10,603 bases of DNA from an uncultured Alphaproteobacteria bacterium. Its GTDB lineage: Bacteria > Pseudomonadota > Alphaproteobacteria > Thalassobaculales > Thalassobaculaceae. The stretch covers positions 1-10,603 of the forward strand of contig CALIMD010000318.1 of the NCBI GenBank assembly GCA_938028645.1, written 5' to 3'. The position numbers were made by a program, and so were the translations under genes. The notes beneath the pieces were generated by a model. The model was not told the origin of the DNA and searched no databases. It saw only the letters and a program-made list of their open reading frames with translations. The number at the start of each line of letters is the position of its first letter. The first letter of the stretch is position 1. Below, piece after piece: positions 1 to 6,309 of the stretch.

Positions 1-1
1 A

Positions 2-157
2 GTTGGTTGGACAGGAGATGCTATTGAAGCACAAGCTTTTGGATTTTTAGGGGTTCGATCAAAAAAAGGGCTACCTATAAGTTTTCCCGGAACAACAGGA
101 GTTCCTTTTCCAATGTCAGGAGGAAAATATTATCCCGTGTGGCATGAAAAAGAATAA
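2..157 (+). CDS. anmK: Anhydro-N-acetylmuramic acid kinase, C-terminal 51 codons (5' truncated by window)
   Basis: An open frame enters from the left edge and stops at TAA (155-157). The translated tail contains GWTGDAIEAQAFGFLGVRS followed by a GLPISFPGTTGVP segment. That is the typical C-terminus of alphaproteobacterial AnmK: the conserved GDAIEAQAFAFLA helix and then the SFPGTTG loop. AnmK is a cytosolic enzyme that phosphorylates and opens 1,6-anhydro-MurNAc to MurNAc-6-phosphate during peptidoglycan recycling. Only the tail is visible, so catalytic residues cannot be checked. The next gene on the same strand starts 79 bases downstream. A tiny GGC-ATT-GCC hairpin after the stop is too weak to call a terminator. 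Confidence 0.85.
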   Translation, partial: VGWTGDAIEAQAFGFLGVRSKKGLPISFPGTTGVPFPMSGGKYYPVWHEKE

Positions 158-236
158 ATGACGGCATTGCCTGTTTTAACCAATAGAGATAGGTTTATTT
201 CAATTCGATTTCGGTGGACTTCAGAAGGGAGAAATA

Positions 237-1862
237 ATGTCTGGTCATCCGTTCGAGACTGATCTTGATAAAAACTCTGCTAACTATATCCCTTTGTCAC
301 CCCTATCCTTCATTGGTCGATGTGCACGGACATTTCCGAGTCGTTCTTCAGTAATTTACGGTGATAAGGTATTCACATGGCAGGAAACCTACCAAAGGTG
401 CCTTAATCTAGCATCGGCGCTCAAAAAAAGAGGCGTTGAGAAAGGAGATACGGTTTCGATTATGGCTCCCAACGTCCCGCCGTCTTTCGAAGCGACTTTT
501 GGTATTCCAATGACCGGTGCAGTTATAAATGCATTAAATACTCGTTTAGATGCATCTACTATCGCATTTATTCTAGAACATGCAGAAACAAAAGTATTGA
601 TCGTTGATACAGAGTATTCGGACGTCATAAGTGAAGTATTAAAGATAATAAATACTGAAATTCTGATAATCGACTATCAGGACCCCAACACCGCTAATCA
701 AAAACTTTCTGGGTCTATTGAGTACGAAGACTTTATAAATGATACTGATAGCGACTTCGAGCCAGTAATGCCCAGTGATGAATGGGATGCATTAGCCTTG
801 AATTACACATCTGGAACTACTGGAAATCCAAAAGGTGTAGTCTATCATCATCGTGGAGCTTATTTAAACTCTATAGGAAATAGCCTTGTTTGGGGCATGA
901 AGAAACACCCCATATATCTTTGGACGCTGCCAATGTTTCATTGCAATGGCTGGTGTTTCCCGTGGACGATCACTATGCTTGGAGGTACGCATGTATGCCT
1001 GAGACAAGTTGAAGCTAAACCGATCTATGACGCAATAGCCGATCATAAAATTAGTCATATGTGTGGCGCACCTGTTGTTATGAATATGCTAGTGAATGCA
1101 GATAATAACTCTACCAGGACTTGGGAACACGAACTGGCAATGATGACCGCAGGAGCTGCACCACCTGCAGCTGTGATAGAAAAAATGGAACACCAGAAGA
1201 TAAATGTCACACATGTATATGGTTTAACCGAAGTCTACGGCCCTGTGACGGTTTGCGAGTGGCATGACGAATGGAATGAGCTACCCAAATCACAACAAGC
1301 GTCACTCAAAGCACGACAGGGGGTGAGATACCCCGTACTTGAAGGATTAATGGTTGCTGATCCTGAAACTCTAGAAAAAGTGCCGGCTGATGGGGAGACC
1401 ATCGGAGAGGTTTTTATGCGTGGAAATGTTGTAATGAAAGGCTATTTGAAAAACCTTAATGCGACCAAGGAGGCGTTTAAAGGAGACTGGTTTCATACCG
1501 GAGACCTAGGAGTTATCCATGATACCGGATATATTGAACTTAAAGATAGATCAAAAGACATCATAATATCTGGAGGTGAAAATATAAGCACTATCGAAGT
1601 GGAGGATGTATTATTCAAACATCCCGCTGTTCTAGAGGCAGCTGTGGTTGCTAAACCGAGTGAAAAATGGGGGGAGACGCCCTGCGCGTTTGTTTGCCTT
1701 AAACCAGATGAAATTGAGACAGAAGAAAGCCTAATTGCATTTTGCCGGCAGAATATGGCCCACTATAAAGCTCCAACACGTGTTGTCTTTACAGAATTAC
1801 CCAAAACTTCAACGGGTAAGATACAAAAGTTTGTTCTAAGAGACCAAGCAAAGAGCTTATAA
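237..1862 (+). CDS. AMP-forming acyl-CoA synthetase (AAE / DmdB-like clade)
   Basis: This 541-residue ANL-superfamily ligase activates a carboxylic acid to an acyl-adenylate and then to its CoA thioester in the cytosol. All core motifs are intact: the phosphate loop YTSGTTGNPKG (190-200), PMFHCNGW (232-239), YGLTEVYGP (328-336), TGDL (421-424), DRSKDIIISGGENIS (437-451) and PKTSTGKIQK (522-531), with the adenylation lysine at K528. The N-terminus (NYIPLSPLSFIGR) and the NALNTRLDASTIAFILEH segment are typical of the clade that holds plant AAE proteins, medium/long-chain fatty-acid ligases and methylmercaptopropionate-CoA ligase DmdB. Substrate cannot be fixed from sequence alone. The ATG at 237 has AAGGGAG at 225-231. 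The gene stops 6 bases short of the convergent FAH gene, leaving no room for a separate terminator. No partner beta-oxidation gene is adjacent. Confidence 0.9.
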   Translation: MSGHPFETDLDKNSANYIPLSPLSFIGRCARTFPSRSSVIYGDKVFTWQETYQRCLNLASALKKRGVEKGDTVSIMAPNVPPSFEATFGIPMTGAVINALNTRLDASTIAFILEHAETKVLIVDTEYSDVISEVLKIINTEILIIDYQDPNTANQKLSGSIEYEDFINDTDSDFEPVMPSDEWDALALNYTSGTTGNPKGVVYHHRGAYLNSIGNSLVWGMKKHPIYLWTLPMFHCNGWCFPWTITMLGGTHVCLRQVEAKPIYDAIADHKISHMCGAPVVMNMLVNADNNSTRTWEHELAMMTAGAAPPAAVIEKMEHQKINVTHVYGLTEVYGPVTVCEWHDEWNELPKSQQASLKARQGVRYPVLEGLMVADPETLEKVPADGETIGEVFMRGNVVMKGYLKNLNATKEAFKGDWFHTGDLGVIHDTGYIELKDRSKDIIISGGENISTIEVEDVLFKHPAVLEAAVVAKPSEKWGETPCAFVCLKPDEIETEESLIAFCRQNMAHYKAPTRVVFTELPKTSTGKIQKFVLRDQAKSL

Positions 1863-1868
1863 AAAAAT

Positions 1869-3056
1869 CTATCCCGTTTTAAGTAATCGGCGAGCCGCCA
1901 GATTTTGTATCAGGGCGCCAACCCCAAATGTCCATGGCTTCACTTTTTCCGAATGATTTACTCTGTTCACCAATGCGCCAAGCTTTGGCGTCGAAATACG
2001 CACGACATCACCAACTTTATGTGTAAACCCCCCGCCAGGTTTGTCCCTATCTTCGCTAGGAGCAAATAATGTACCCGTCATCAGGCATAAACCATCTGGA
2101 TATTGATGATGCTGGCCTATTGTTTCCGAAACTAAATCTTCAACATCTCTACTAATTTGAGACATAGAACTTCTTCCCCGCAAAGTGAATTGATCCAGTC
2201 CTGTCACTGTCAATGACAACTCGGCTGATCTAACGTCGCTTAAAGTAAATTTTTTATCAAAAAGGCGTATAAATGGTCCAATAGCGGCTGATGCGTTATT
2301 ATCTTTCGCTTTTCCTAACAATAACGCACTCCGACCCTCTATATCGCGAAGATTCACATCATTGCCTAGAGTGGCTCCAACAATTGTAGCGTCGCTATTA
2401 ACGATTAACGTTATTTCTGGTTCAGGGTTGTTCCACTCTGACTTAGATAAAAGTCCAACTTCCGCTCCGATACCAACTGCAGACATCGGTTGGGCTTTTG
2501 TAAACACCTCTGCATCCGGCCCAATCCCAACTTCCAGATATTGCGACCACATCCCCTTGCCAACCAAAACACTCTTTAATTGCGCAGCTTCAGCCGAACC
2601 AGGGATGATATCAGATAGATTTAATCCAATCATATTTCGAATTTCTTCTCTGATCCGTTCGGCCGCTCCGGGGTCTCCATCGGCCCTCTCCTCTATAACC
2701 CTTTCCAACATGCTCTGTGCAAAGGTAACCCCGCAAGCTTTGATAGCTTGAAGGTCAACCGGAGCAAGGAAATAAGGCAGTTCTTCTTTTTGCTGACTAT
2801 AATCTGTATTACTGAGAATTTCGGATAAACTTCCTATATCCTCTCCACCAATACCTTCAATGATATCTAGAGGAGCCTCAGCGTTTAAAAGTTCAGAGAC
2901 CGTAGTAACTTCGCTAGATAAATCGAATGTTCTTCCTTCACGAATAATAATTGGTGATGGCCCTGAAATATGCCCAGGGACCCACGCTCTCCCAAGTAAG
3001 ATCGCATCATCGACATCTTCTGGCAGACAATCGTCTATATTTAAGTTCAGTGCCAT
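1869..3056 (-). CDS. xylX: FAH-family 2-keto-3-deoxy sugar-acid dehydratase, XylX-like
   Basis: This is a 395-residue protein of the long FAH subgroup that includes Caulobacter XylX, the 2-keto-3-deoxy-D-xylonate dehydratase of the Weimberg pathway. Such enzymes use a divalent metal in the cytosol to remove water, giving 2-oxoglutarate semialdehyde. Shared landmarks include FLAPVDLQAIKACGVTFAQS (96-115), SQYLEVGIGPDAEVFTK (171-187), metal-ligand motif WNNPEPE (208-214), GNDVNLRDIEGRSALLL (231-247), KAKDNNAS (249-256), QHHQYPDG (315-322) and GFTHKVGD (343-350). The frame is open to a TTG at 3062, but AGGAG (3067-3063) abuts that codon and sits 6 bases before the ATG at 3056, so I start there. 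It lies 58 bases downstream of another FAH gene on the same strand, probably in one operon. The exact substrate (xylonate-, arabinonate- or hexonate-derived) is inferred; other COG3970-type functions are possible. Confidence 0.8.
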   Translation of the reverse strand: MALNLNIDDCLPEDVDDAILLGRAWVPGHISGPSPIIIREGRTFDLSSEVTTVSELLNAEAPLDIIEGIGGEDIGSLSEILSNTDYSQQKEELPYFLAPVDLQAIKACGVTFAQSMLERVIEERADGDPGAAERIREEIRNMIGLNLSDIIPGSAEAAQLKSVLVGKGMWSQYLEVGIGPDAEVFTKAQPMSAVGIGAEVGLLSKSEWNNPEPEITLIVNSDATIVGATLGNDVNLRDIEGRSALLLGKAKDNNASAAIGPFIRLFDKKFTLSDVRSAELSLTVTGLDQFTLRGRSSMSQISRDVEDLVSETIGQHHQYPDGLCLMTGTLFAPSEDRDKPGGGFTHKVGDVVRISTPKLGALVNRVNHSEKVKPWTFGVGALIQNLAARRLLKTG

Positions 3057-3062
3057 CACCAA

Positions 3063-3067
3063 CTCCT
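3063..3067 (-). promoter_or_regulatory. Ribosome binding site deciding the xylX-like start
   Basis: On the minus strand the sequence reads AGGAG directly followed by TTG GTG ATG. The Shine-Dalgarno core touches the TTG and lies 6 bases from the ATG, which favours the ATG at 3056 over the two upstream alternative start codons. Confidence 0.6.
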
Positions 3068-3114
3068 GAATTTCCTATCCGTCAAAAAAGGGACCTTGCG
3101 GAAAAGTTGATCCG

Positions 3115-3960
3115 TTAGTCTGCTATACATTTCTGATGTTGCTCACCGAGACCTTCGATTGATAAATGCATCTCATCGCCGGGTTTTAGAAATACAGGAT
3201 TGGGCTTTACACCCAACCCAACACCCGGAGGCGTTCCTGTGGAAATGACATCACCGGGATGTAGAGTAAAAAACTGGGACAAATAATGTACTAAAAATTC
3301 CACCCCAAAAATCATCGTGTTGGTACTCCCGTCCTGATAACGTTTGCCATTCACATCAAGAGTCATTTTTAGATTTTGAGGATCAGCGATTTCGTCTCGT
3401 GTTACCATCCACGGACCCGTTGGACCGAATGTGTCGCAACTTTTGCCTTTCGTCCATTGCCCCGACCTTTCAGCTTGAAAGGAGCGTTCCGAAACATCGT
3501 TTACAATACAATAGCCCGCGACATGGTCCATGGCTTCTGCCTCGGAAACATATTTAGCTTTTTTTCCAATCACAAATCCTAACTCTACTTCCCAGTCTGT
3601 CTTTTCAGAAGTTTTTGGTATTCTGACATCGTCGTTAGGCCCACAAATAGCGGAATTTACCTTCATAAAAATTATCGGTTCTGGCGGTGGCGTGGCGCCC
3701 GTTTCGGCAGCATGATCGGAATAATTCAAACCAATGCATATCATTTTGCCTATGTTACCCACACATGCACCAATACGCGGGTTACCCGATACAACCGGTA
3801 ATTTGGAAAAGTCTGCATCGCGCAATTTCTGCAAAGCCTGATCACTAAGAATTGAAGCATCTATATCAGTAACAAGACCAGATAGGTCTCTGATTTCGCC
3901 ATCATTACCTAAAACACCTGGTTTTTCGAATCCTATTTGCCCATAACGAAGTAATTTCAT
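3115..3960 (-). CDS. FAH-family hydrolase, LRA6 / 2,4-diketo-3-deoxy-L-fuconate hydrolase-like
   Basis: This 281-residue member of the short FAH family (FAA_hydrolase domain, about 72-280) has the N-terminal MKLLRYG...KPGVL module. It shows CIGLNYSDHAAE (75-86; H83 and E86 match the usual catalytic pair), the metal ligands in TDWEVELGFVIGKKA (121-135; E124, E126) and NDVSER (154-159; D155), KGKSCDTFGPTGPW (171-184) and STGTPPGVGLG (240-250). Close relatives hydrolyse 2,4-diketo-3-deoxy-L-rhamnonate or -fuconate to pyruvate and L-lactate. Many are misannotated as ureidoglycolate lyase. The sugar-acid genes on both sides support the sugar role over purine breakdown. The ATG at 3960 has GGGAG on the minus strand with 9 bases of spacing. 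It is the first gene of the minus-strand pair. The acylpyruvase reaction class is fairly sure; the sugar is not. Confidence 0.8.
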   Translation of the reverse strand: MKLLRYGQIGFEKPGVLGNDGEIRDLSGLVTDIDASILSDQALQKLRDADFSKLPVVSGNPRIGACVGNIGKMICIGLNYSDHAAETGATPPPEPIIFMKVNSAICGPNDDVRIPKTSEKTDWEVELGFVIGKKAKYVSEAEAMDHVAGYCIVNDVSERSFQAERSGQWTKGKSCDTFGPTGPWMVTRDEIADPQNLKMTLDVNGKRYQDGSTNTMIFGVEFLVHYLSQFFTLHPGDVISTGTPPGVGLGVKPNPVFLKPGDEMHLSIEGLGEQHQKCIAD

Positions 3961-4030
3961 GAACTTTCTCTCCCATTTTCAGTACTTCTGAATCTTCGAT
4001 TTCTTCTCAAATCAGCTAAATTTTCCGACC

Positions 4031-4059
4031 AGCATCACTAGGCTTTCTATTTCTGTCAA
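4031..4059 (-). promoter_or_regulatory. Candidate promoter for the minus-strand FAH operon
   Basis: The minus strand carries a perfect -35 hexamer TTGACA (4059-4054). Seventeen bases later the -10 position reads GATGCT (4036-4031), which matches TATAAT at only three of six positions. A start near 4024 would give a leader of about 64 bases before the FAH ATG. The poor -10 makes this tentative; an activator-dependent promoter would fit but is not shown. Confidence 0.3.
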
Positions 4060-4080
4060 GTCGGCCGGGTAAGCTGTAAA

Positions 4081-4123
4081 GCCAATTAAAATTTAATATC
4101 GTTTTATCCTATAAGTAATTGGC
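4081..4123. repeat. Inverted repeat in the divergent control region (possible operator)
   Basis: GCCAATTA (4081-4088) and its exact reverse complement TAATTGGC (4116-4123) are separated by 27 bases, with arm centres 35 bases apart. The left arm runs into an imperfectly spaced 13-base AT palindrome, ATTAAAATTTAAT (4085-4097). The right arm sits between the -35 and -10 positions of the candidate dgoK promoter. That is where an operator would act. A hairpin role is unlikely because the repeat lies upstream of the predicted transcript start. The region is AT-rich, so a chance match is possible. Confidence 0.4.
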
Positions 4124-4131
4124 GTTATACT
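4103..4131 (+). promoter_or_regulatory. Candidate promoter for dgoK-dgoA
   Basis: A good -10 hexamer TATACT lies at 4126-4131, five of six to consensus. At the matching -35 position (17-base spacing) TTTATC (4103-4108) is weak. A start near 4138 would leave a very short leader before the ATG at 4149 and about 26 bases before the ATG at 4164. Confidence 0.35.
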
Positions 4132-4148
4132 GAAGGTAAATATTAAGG

Positions 4149-5081
4149 ATGAAGAAAAGTACGATGAACGATGATACCGTCGGCATTGCTTGCGATTGGG
4201 GTACCAGCAATCTGCGCGTTTATAGACTAGGACCTAACGCCAAGATAATAGAAAAACGCGATTTTTCTGCAGGTATAACTAAAATTAAAAATAAAAAATT
4301 CGAAGATACCTTCTTGGAGGCTACTAAGGATTGGCTTGACCAATATACGGATATACCAATCACAATATCGGGTATGGCCGGCAGCAGGCAGGGTTGGAAA
4401 GAAGTACCATATCTCCCTTGCCCAACAAATATTCAAAAAATTGCAAATAATTTAACACCTATAAGACTGCAAAGCGGCAGACTAGTTTGGTTGACGCCAG
4501 GGTTATCCTATACAAACAACAATGGTCTACCCGATGTAATGCGCGGCGAGGAAGTTCAAATTCTTGGCGCTTTATCCAATATCAACTCAGAAAAAATAAC
4601 CATTTGTTTGCCGGGTAGTCATAGCAAATGGGCGACAGTAGTGGGAGAGAATGTAACAGAATTCAATACTTACATCACGGGCGAACTGTTTGAAGCAATA
4701 AAATCCCATACTATTGTAGGGGCAATGATAGACCCCAATTCATGGGACGAAAAAGCATTTGTAGAGGGTATCGAGTTTTCTGCAACAACCAACAATATTC
4801 TTAACCAATTATTCGCCGTTAGGGCAAAAGGCCTCTTCAATCAACTAACAACGGCTACAGCAGGTGCTTTCCTCTCAGGTTTACTCATTGGCCACGAGCT
4901 AGGAGCAGCATTAGCTGGTGCGCGTTTTACCGAAGTATATCTTATTGGACATGGACAACTCACAAACCTCTATCATACAGCATTACTCGAAAAAGGTTTT
5001 GATCCAAAGATACTCACACCAGATATTATTGCCGATGGACATTTCAAACTGATAGAAAAAATTGAAAGAAATGTATCATGA
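4149..5081 (+). CDS. dgoK: 2-dehydro-3-deoxygalactonokinase
   Basis: This 310-residue DGOK-family sugar kinase phosphorylates 2-keto-3-deoxy-galactonate at C6 with ATP in the cytosol, the third step of De Ley-Doudoroff galactonate breakdown. The motifs in order are the phosphate-binding DWGTSNLRVY (16-25), SGMAGSRQGW (74-83), PDVMRGEE (128-135), LPGSHSKW (154-161), TYITGELF (174-181), FAVRAKGLF (222-230) and LSGLLIGHELGAAL (242-255). The length is close to the usual 290-310. The start is uncertain. The ATG at 4149 follows AAGG with no spacing, while the ATG at 4164 (residue 6) has GAAG 9 bases upstream and places DWG nearer the N-terminus, as in E. coli DgoK. The gene overlaps dgoA by ATGA, so the two are surely co-transcribed. 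It diverges from the FAH pair across a shared 188-base control region. Confidence 0.9.
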   Translation: MKKSTMNDDTVGIACDWGTSNLRVYRLGPNAKIIEKRDFSAGITKIKNKKFEDTFLEATKDWLDQYTDIPITISGMAGSRQGWKEVPYLPCPTNIQKIANNLTPIRLQSGRLVWLTPGLSYTNNNGLPDVMRGEEVQILGALSNINSEKITICLPGSHSKWATVVGENVTEFNTYITGELFEAIKSHTIVGAMIDPNSWDEKAFVEGIEFSATTNNILNQLFAVRAKGLFNQLTTATAGAFLSGLLIGHELGAALAGARFTEVYLIGHGQLTNLYHTALLEKGFDPKILTPDIIADGHFKLIEKIERNVS

Positions 5082-5704
5082 CAGTCTTCTTTTCCTATTT
5101 AGAAAAGCATCCACTGATAGCAATATTAAGAGGGATCAAGCCAACTGAAGTCGTTGATGTTGCAGAAACTCTAATTGAAAAAGAGTTTAAGATAATAGAA
5201 ATTCCCTTAAACTCTCCCGACCCAATTAGGAGCATAGAGTTATTAACCCACCATTTTGAAGATCACGCTATTATTGGAGCTGGAACGGTCCTTGACGAAG
5301 TATCTATTAGATCGATAGCAGAAGCGGGAGCAAAATTAGTCGTTATGCCGAATGGAAATGGTGCAGTTGTCAAAGCAGCTAAAGAGAGAGGCTTAATAGC
5401 TATTCCCGGCATTGCCACGCCAACTGAAGCGTTCGCGATGATAGAGGCTGGCGCAGATGCCCTCAAATTATTTCCAGCAGAAGGAATACCGCCAATTGCT
5501 CTAAAAGCAATGAAAGCTGTTCTCCCCTCAACTATCCCTATTTTACCAGTCGGTGGCATCACACCGGAAAAAATGAATGATTATCAAAAAGCTGGGGCTA
5601 TCGGTTTTGGATTAGGTTCGGCACTCTATAAACCAGGCATGCCACTGAGAGACATAAGAAACAATGCGGATGCCTTCAATAAAGCTTTAAAGCTCTCATT
5701 ATAG
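5078..5704 (+). CDS. dgoA: 2-dehydro-3-deoxy-6-phosphogalactonate aldolase
   Basis: This 208-residue class I aldolase of the KDPG/KDPGal (Eda/DgoA) family is a TIM barrel that cleaves 2-keto-3-deoxy-6-phosphogalactonate to pyruvate and glyceraldehyde-3-phosphate. Visible landmarks are PLIAILRGIKPTE (12-24; R18 binds pyruvate carboxylate in the family), IIEIPLNSPDP (39-49; general base E41), GAGTVL (67-72), the Schiff-base lysine in GADALKLFPAE (125-135; K130), and the phosphate loop LPVGGITPE (156-164). The LRGI and LNSPDP variants, plus pairing with dgoK, favour DgoA over Eda of the Entner-Doudoroff route, though cross-activity is common in the family. ATG overlaps the dgoK stop and there is no strong ribosome site of its own, so translational coupling is likely. 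No clear terminator is seen in the 58 bases before the convergent gene. Confidence 0.9.
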   Translation: MTVFFSYLEKHPLIAILRGIKPTEVVDVAETLIEKEFKIIEIPLNSPDPIRSIELLTHHFEDHAIIGAGTVLDEVSIRSIAEAGAKLVVMPNGNGAVVKAAKERGLIAIPGIATPTEAFAMIEAGADALKLFPAEGIPPIALKAMKAVLPSTIPILPVGGITPEKMNDYQKAGAIGFGLGSALYKPGMPLRDIRNNADAFNKALKLSL

Positions 5705-5762
5705 ATAAATGAAACCTGATCCAGATTCCTTCTAGATCCTCAGATCATATAATACAGCATTT

Positions 5763-6215
5763 TTAATTAATTTTCCCAAATGTGCGATAAGGGGTACCTG
5801 GATGTAAAGAGAAGTGGGTATGAACACCAAGCCAAGGGGCATCGTTGCTAGTGCGCGATAAAATGACCGTAGTTCTGCCTGGTCTATCAAAAGAGTTTGT
5901 CTCTTCATCAAAACCTTTAGAAGTCCAGGTGGTAATAAGAAATGCCATCAATCTATCCGCACTCACGCCTATTTTAATATTATCAAAGTCCCATTCAAAT
6001 TCTTCAATGTTTGGCCACACATGACGCCATTGATTCTCTTCTAATGCGTCTATCCCCTCTACAACATCCATATGTGTGCCAAACGAGGCTGTATTTTTAA
6101 CAAAAAGAGATTGGGCTTTTTTAAAATCGAGTCCCTGAACGCAAGTTTGCCAATCAGCTAGCCAAGCCTTAACTGTCAATAGATCGATCTCATCAGGTTG
6201 CCAGTTAAATTGCAT
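5763..6215 (-). CDS. SnoaL/NTF2-like domain protein
   Basis: This small protein (150 residues) has the NTF2-like alpha+beta cone pattern. It has an N-terminal helix with WLADWQTCVQGLDFKKAQSLF, a middle strand region with a conserved tryptophan (NQWRHVWPNIEEFEWDF), and a C-terminal pair of strands ending in GVHTHFSLHPG. The VHTHFS ending is typical of the SnoaL_3 / DUF4440-type nuclear transport factor 2 family. Members bind small ligands or act as polyketide cyclases or isomerases, so no reaction can be given. No signal peptide or membrane segment is seen. The frame extends to a GTG at 6254 without a ribosome site, while the ATG at 6215 has GGAG (6228-6225) 9 bases upstream, so I chose it. 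It converges with dgoA and diverges from ubiD, so it is probably transcribed alone. Confidence 0.7.
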   Translation of the reverse strand: MQFNWQPDEIDLLTVKAWLADWQTCVQGLDFKKAQSLFVKNTASFGTHMDVVEGIDALEENQWRHVWPNIEEFEWDFDNIKIGVSADRLMAFLITTWTSKGFDEETNSFDRPGRTTVILSRTSNDAPWLGVHTHFSLHPGTPYRTFGKIN

Positions 6216-6309
6216 AAGAAATAACTCCGCTAACGCTTTACTGCTCGAATTCACCGCTATTTTATGAGTATATATCTAACTCAGTTTTGAAACTTAAAGA
6301 TAGAGTATC
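6216..6309. other. Short divergent intergenic region between the NTF2-like gene and ubiD
   Basis: This 94-base AT-rich gap must hold the outward-facing promoters of both genes. On the plus strand TTTACT near 6237 with TTTTAT about 17 bases later gives only four-of-six matches to each hexamer. I see no strong promoter, repeat or RNA structure, and ubiD has only a weak purine-rich ribosome site. Confidence 0.3.

Noticed and set aside
158..175. GGC-ATT-GCC then TGTTTT after anmK as an intrinsic terminator
   Set aside because: The stem is only three base pairs and the T-run is interrupted.
1888..1897. CGGC-GA-GCCG hairpin at the acyl-CoA synthetase / FAH convergence, as a terminator
   Set aside because: A two-base loop is too tight, no T-run follows, and it lies inside the C-terminal codons of the FAH gene.
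2362..2751. 129-codon plus-strand open frame inside the XylX-like gene
   Set aside because: It lies wholly antisense to a strongly conserved FAH gene, and its translation shows no domain; it is a shadow frame.
5704..5762. Possible bidirectional terminator between dgoA and the NTF2-like gene
   Set aside because: The CTGATC...GATCCTCAG segments pair only over four bases with mismatches, so no stable stem plus T-run can be shown.
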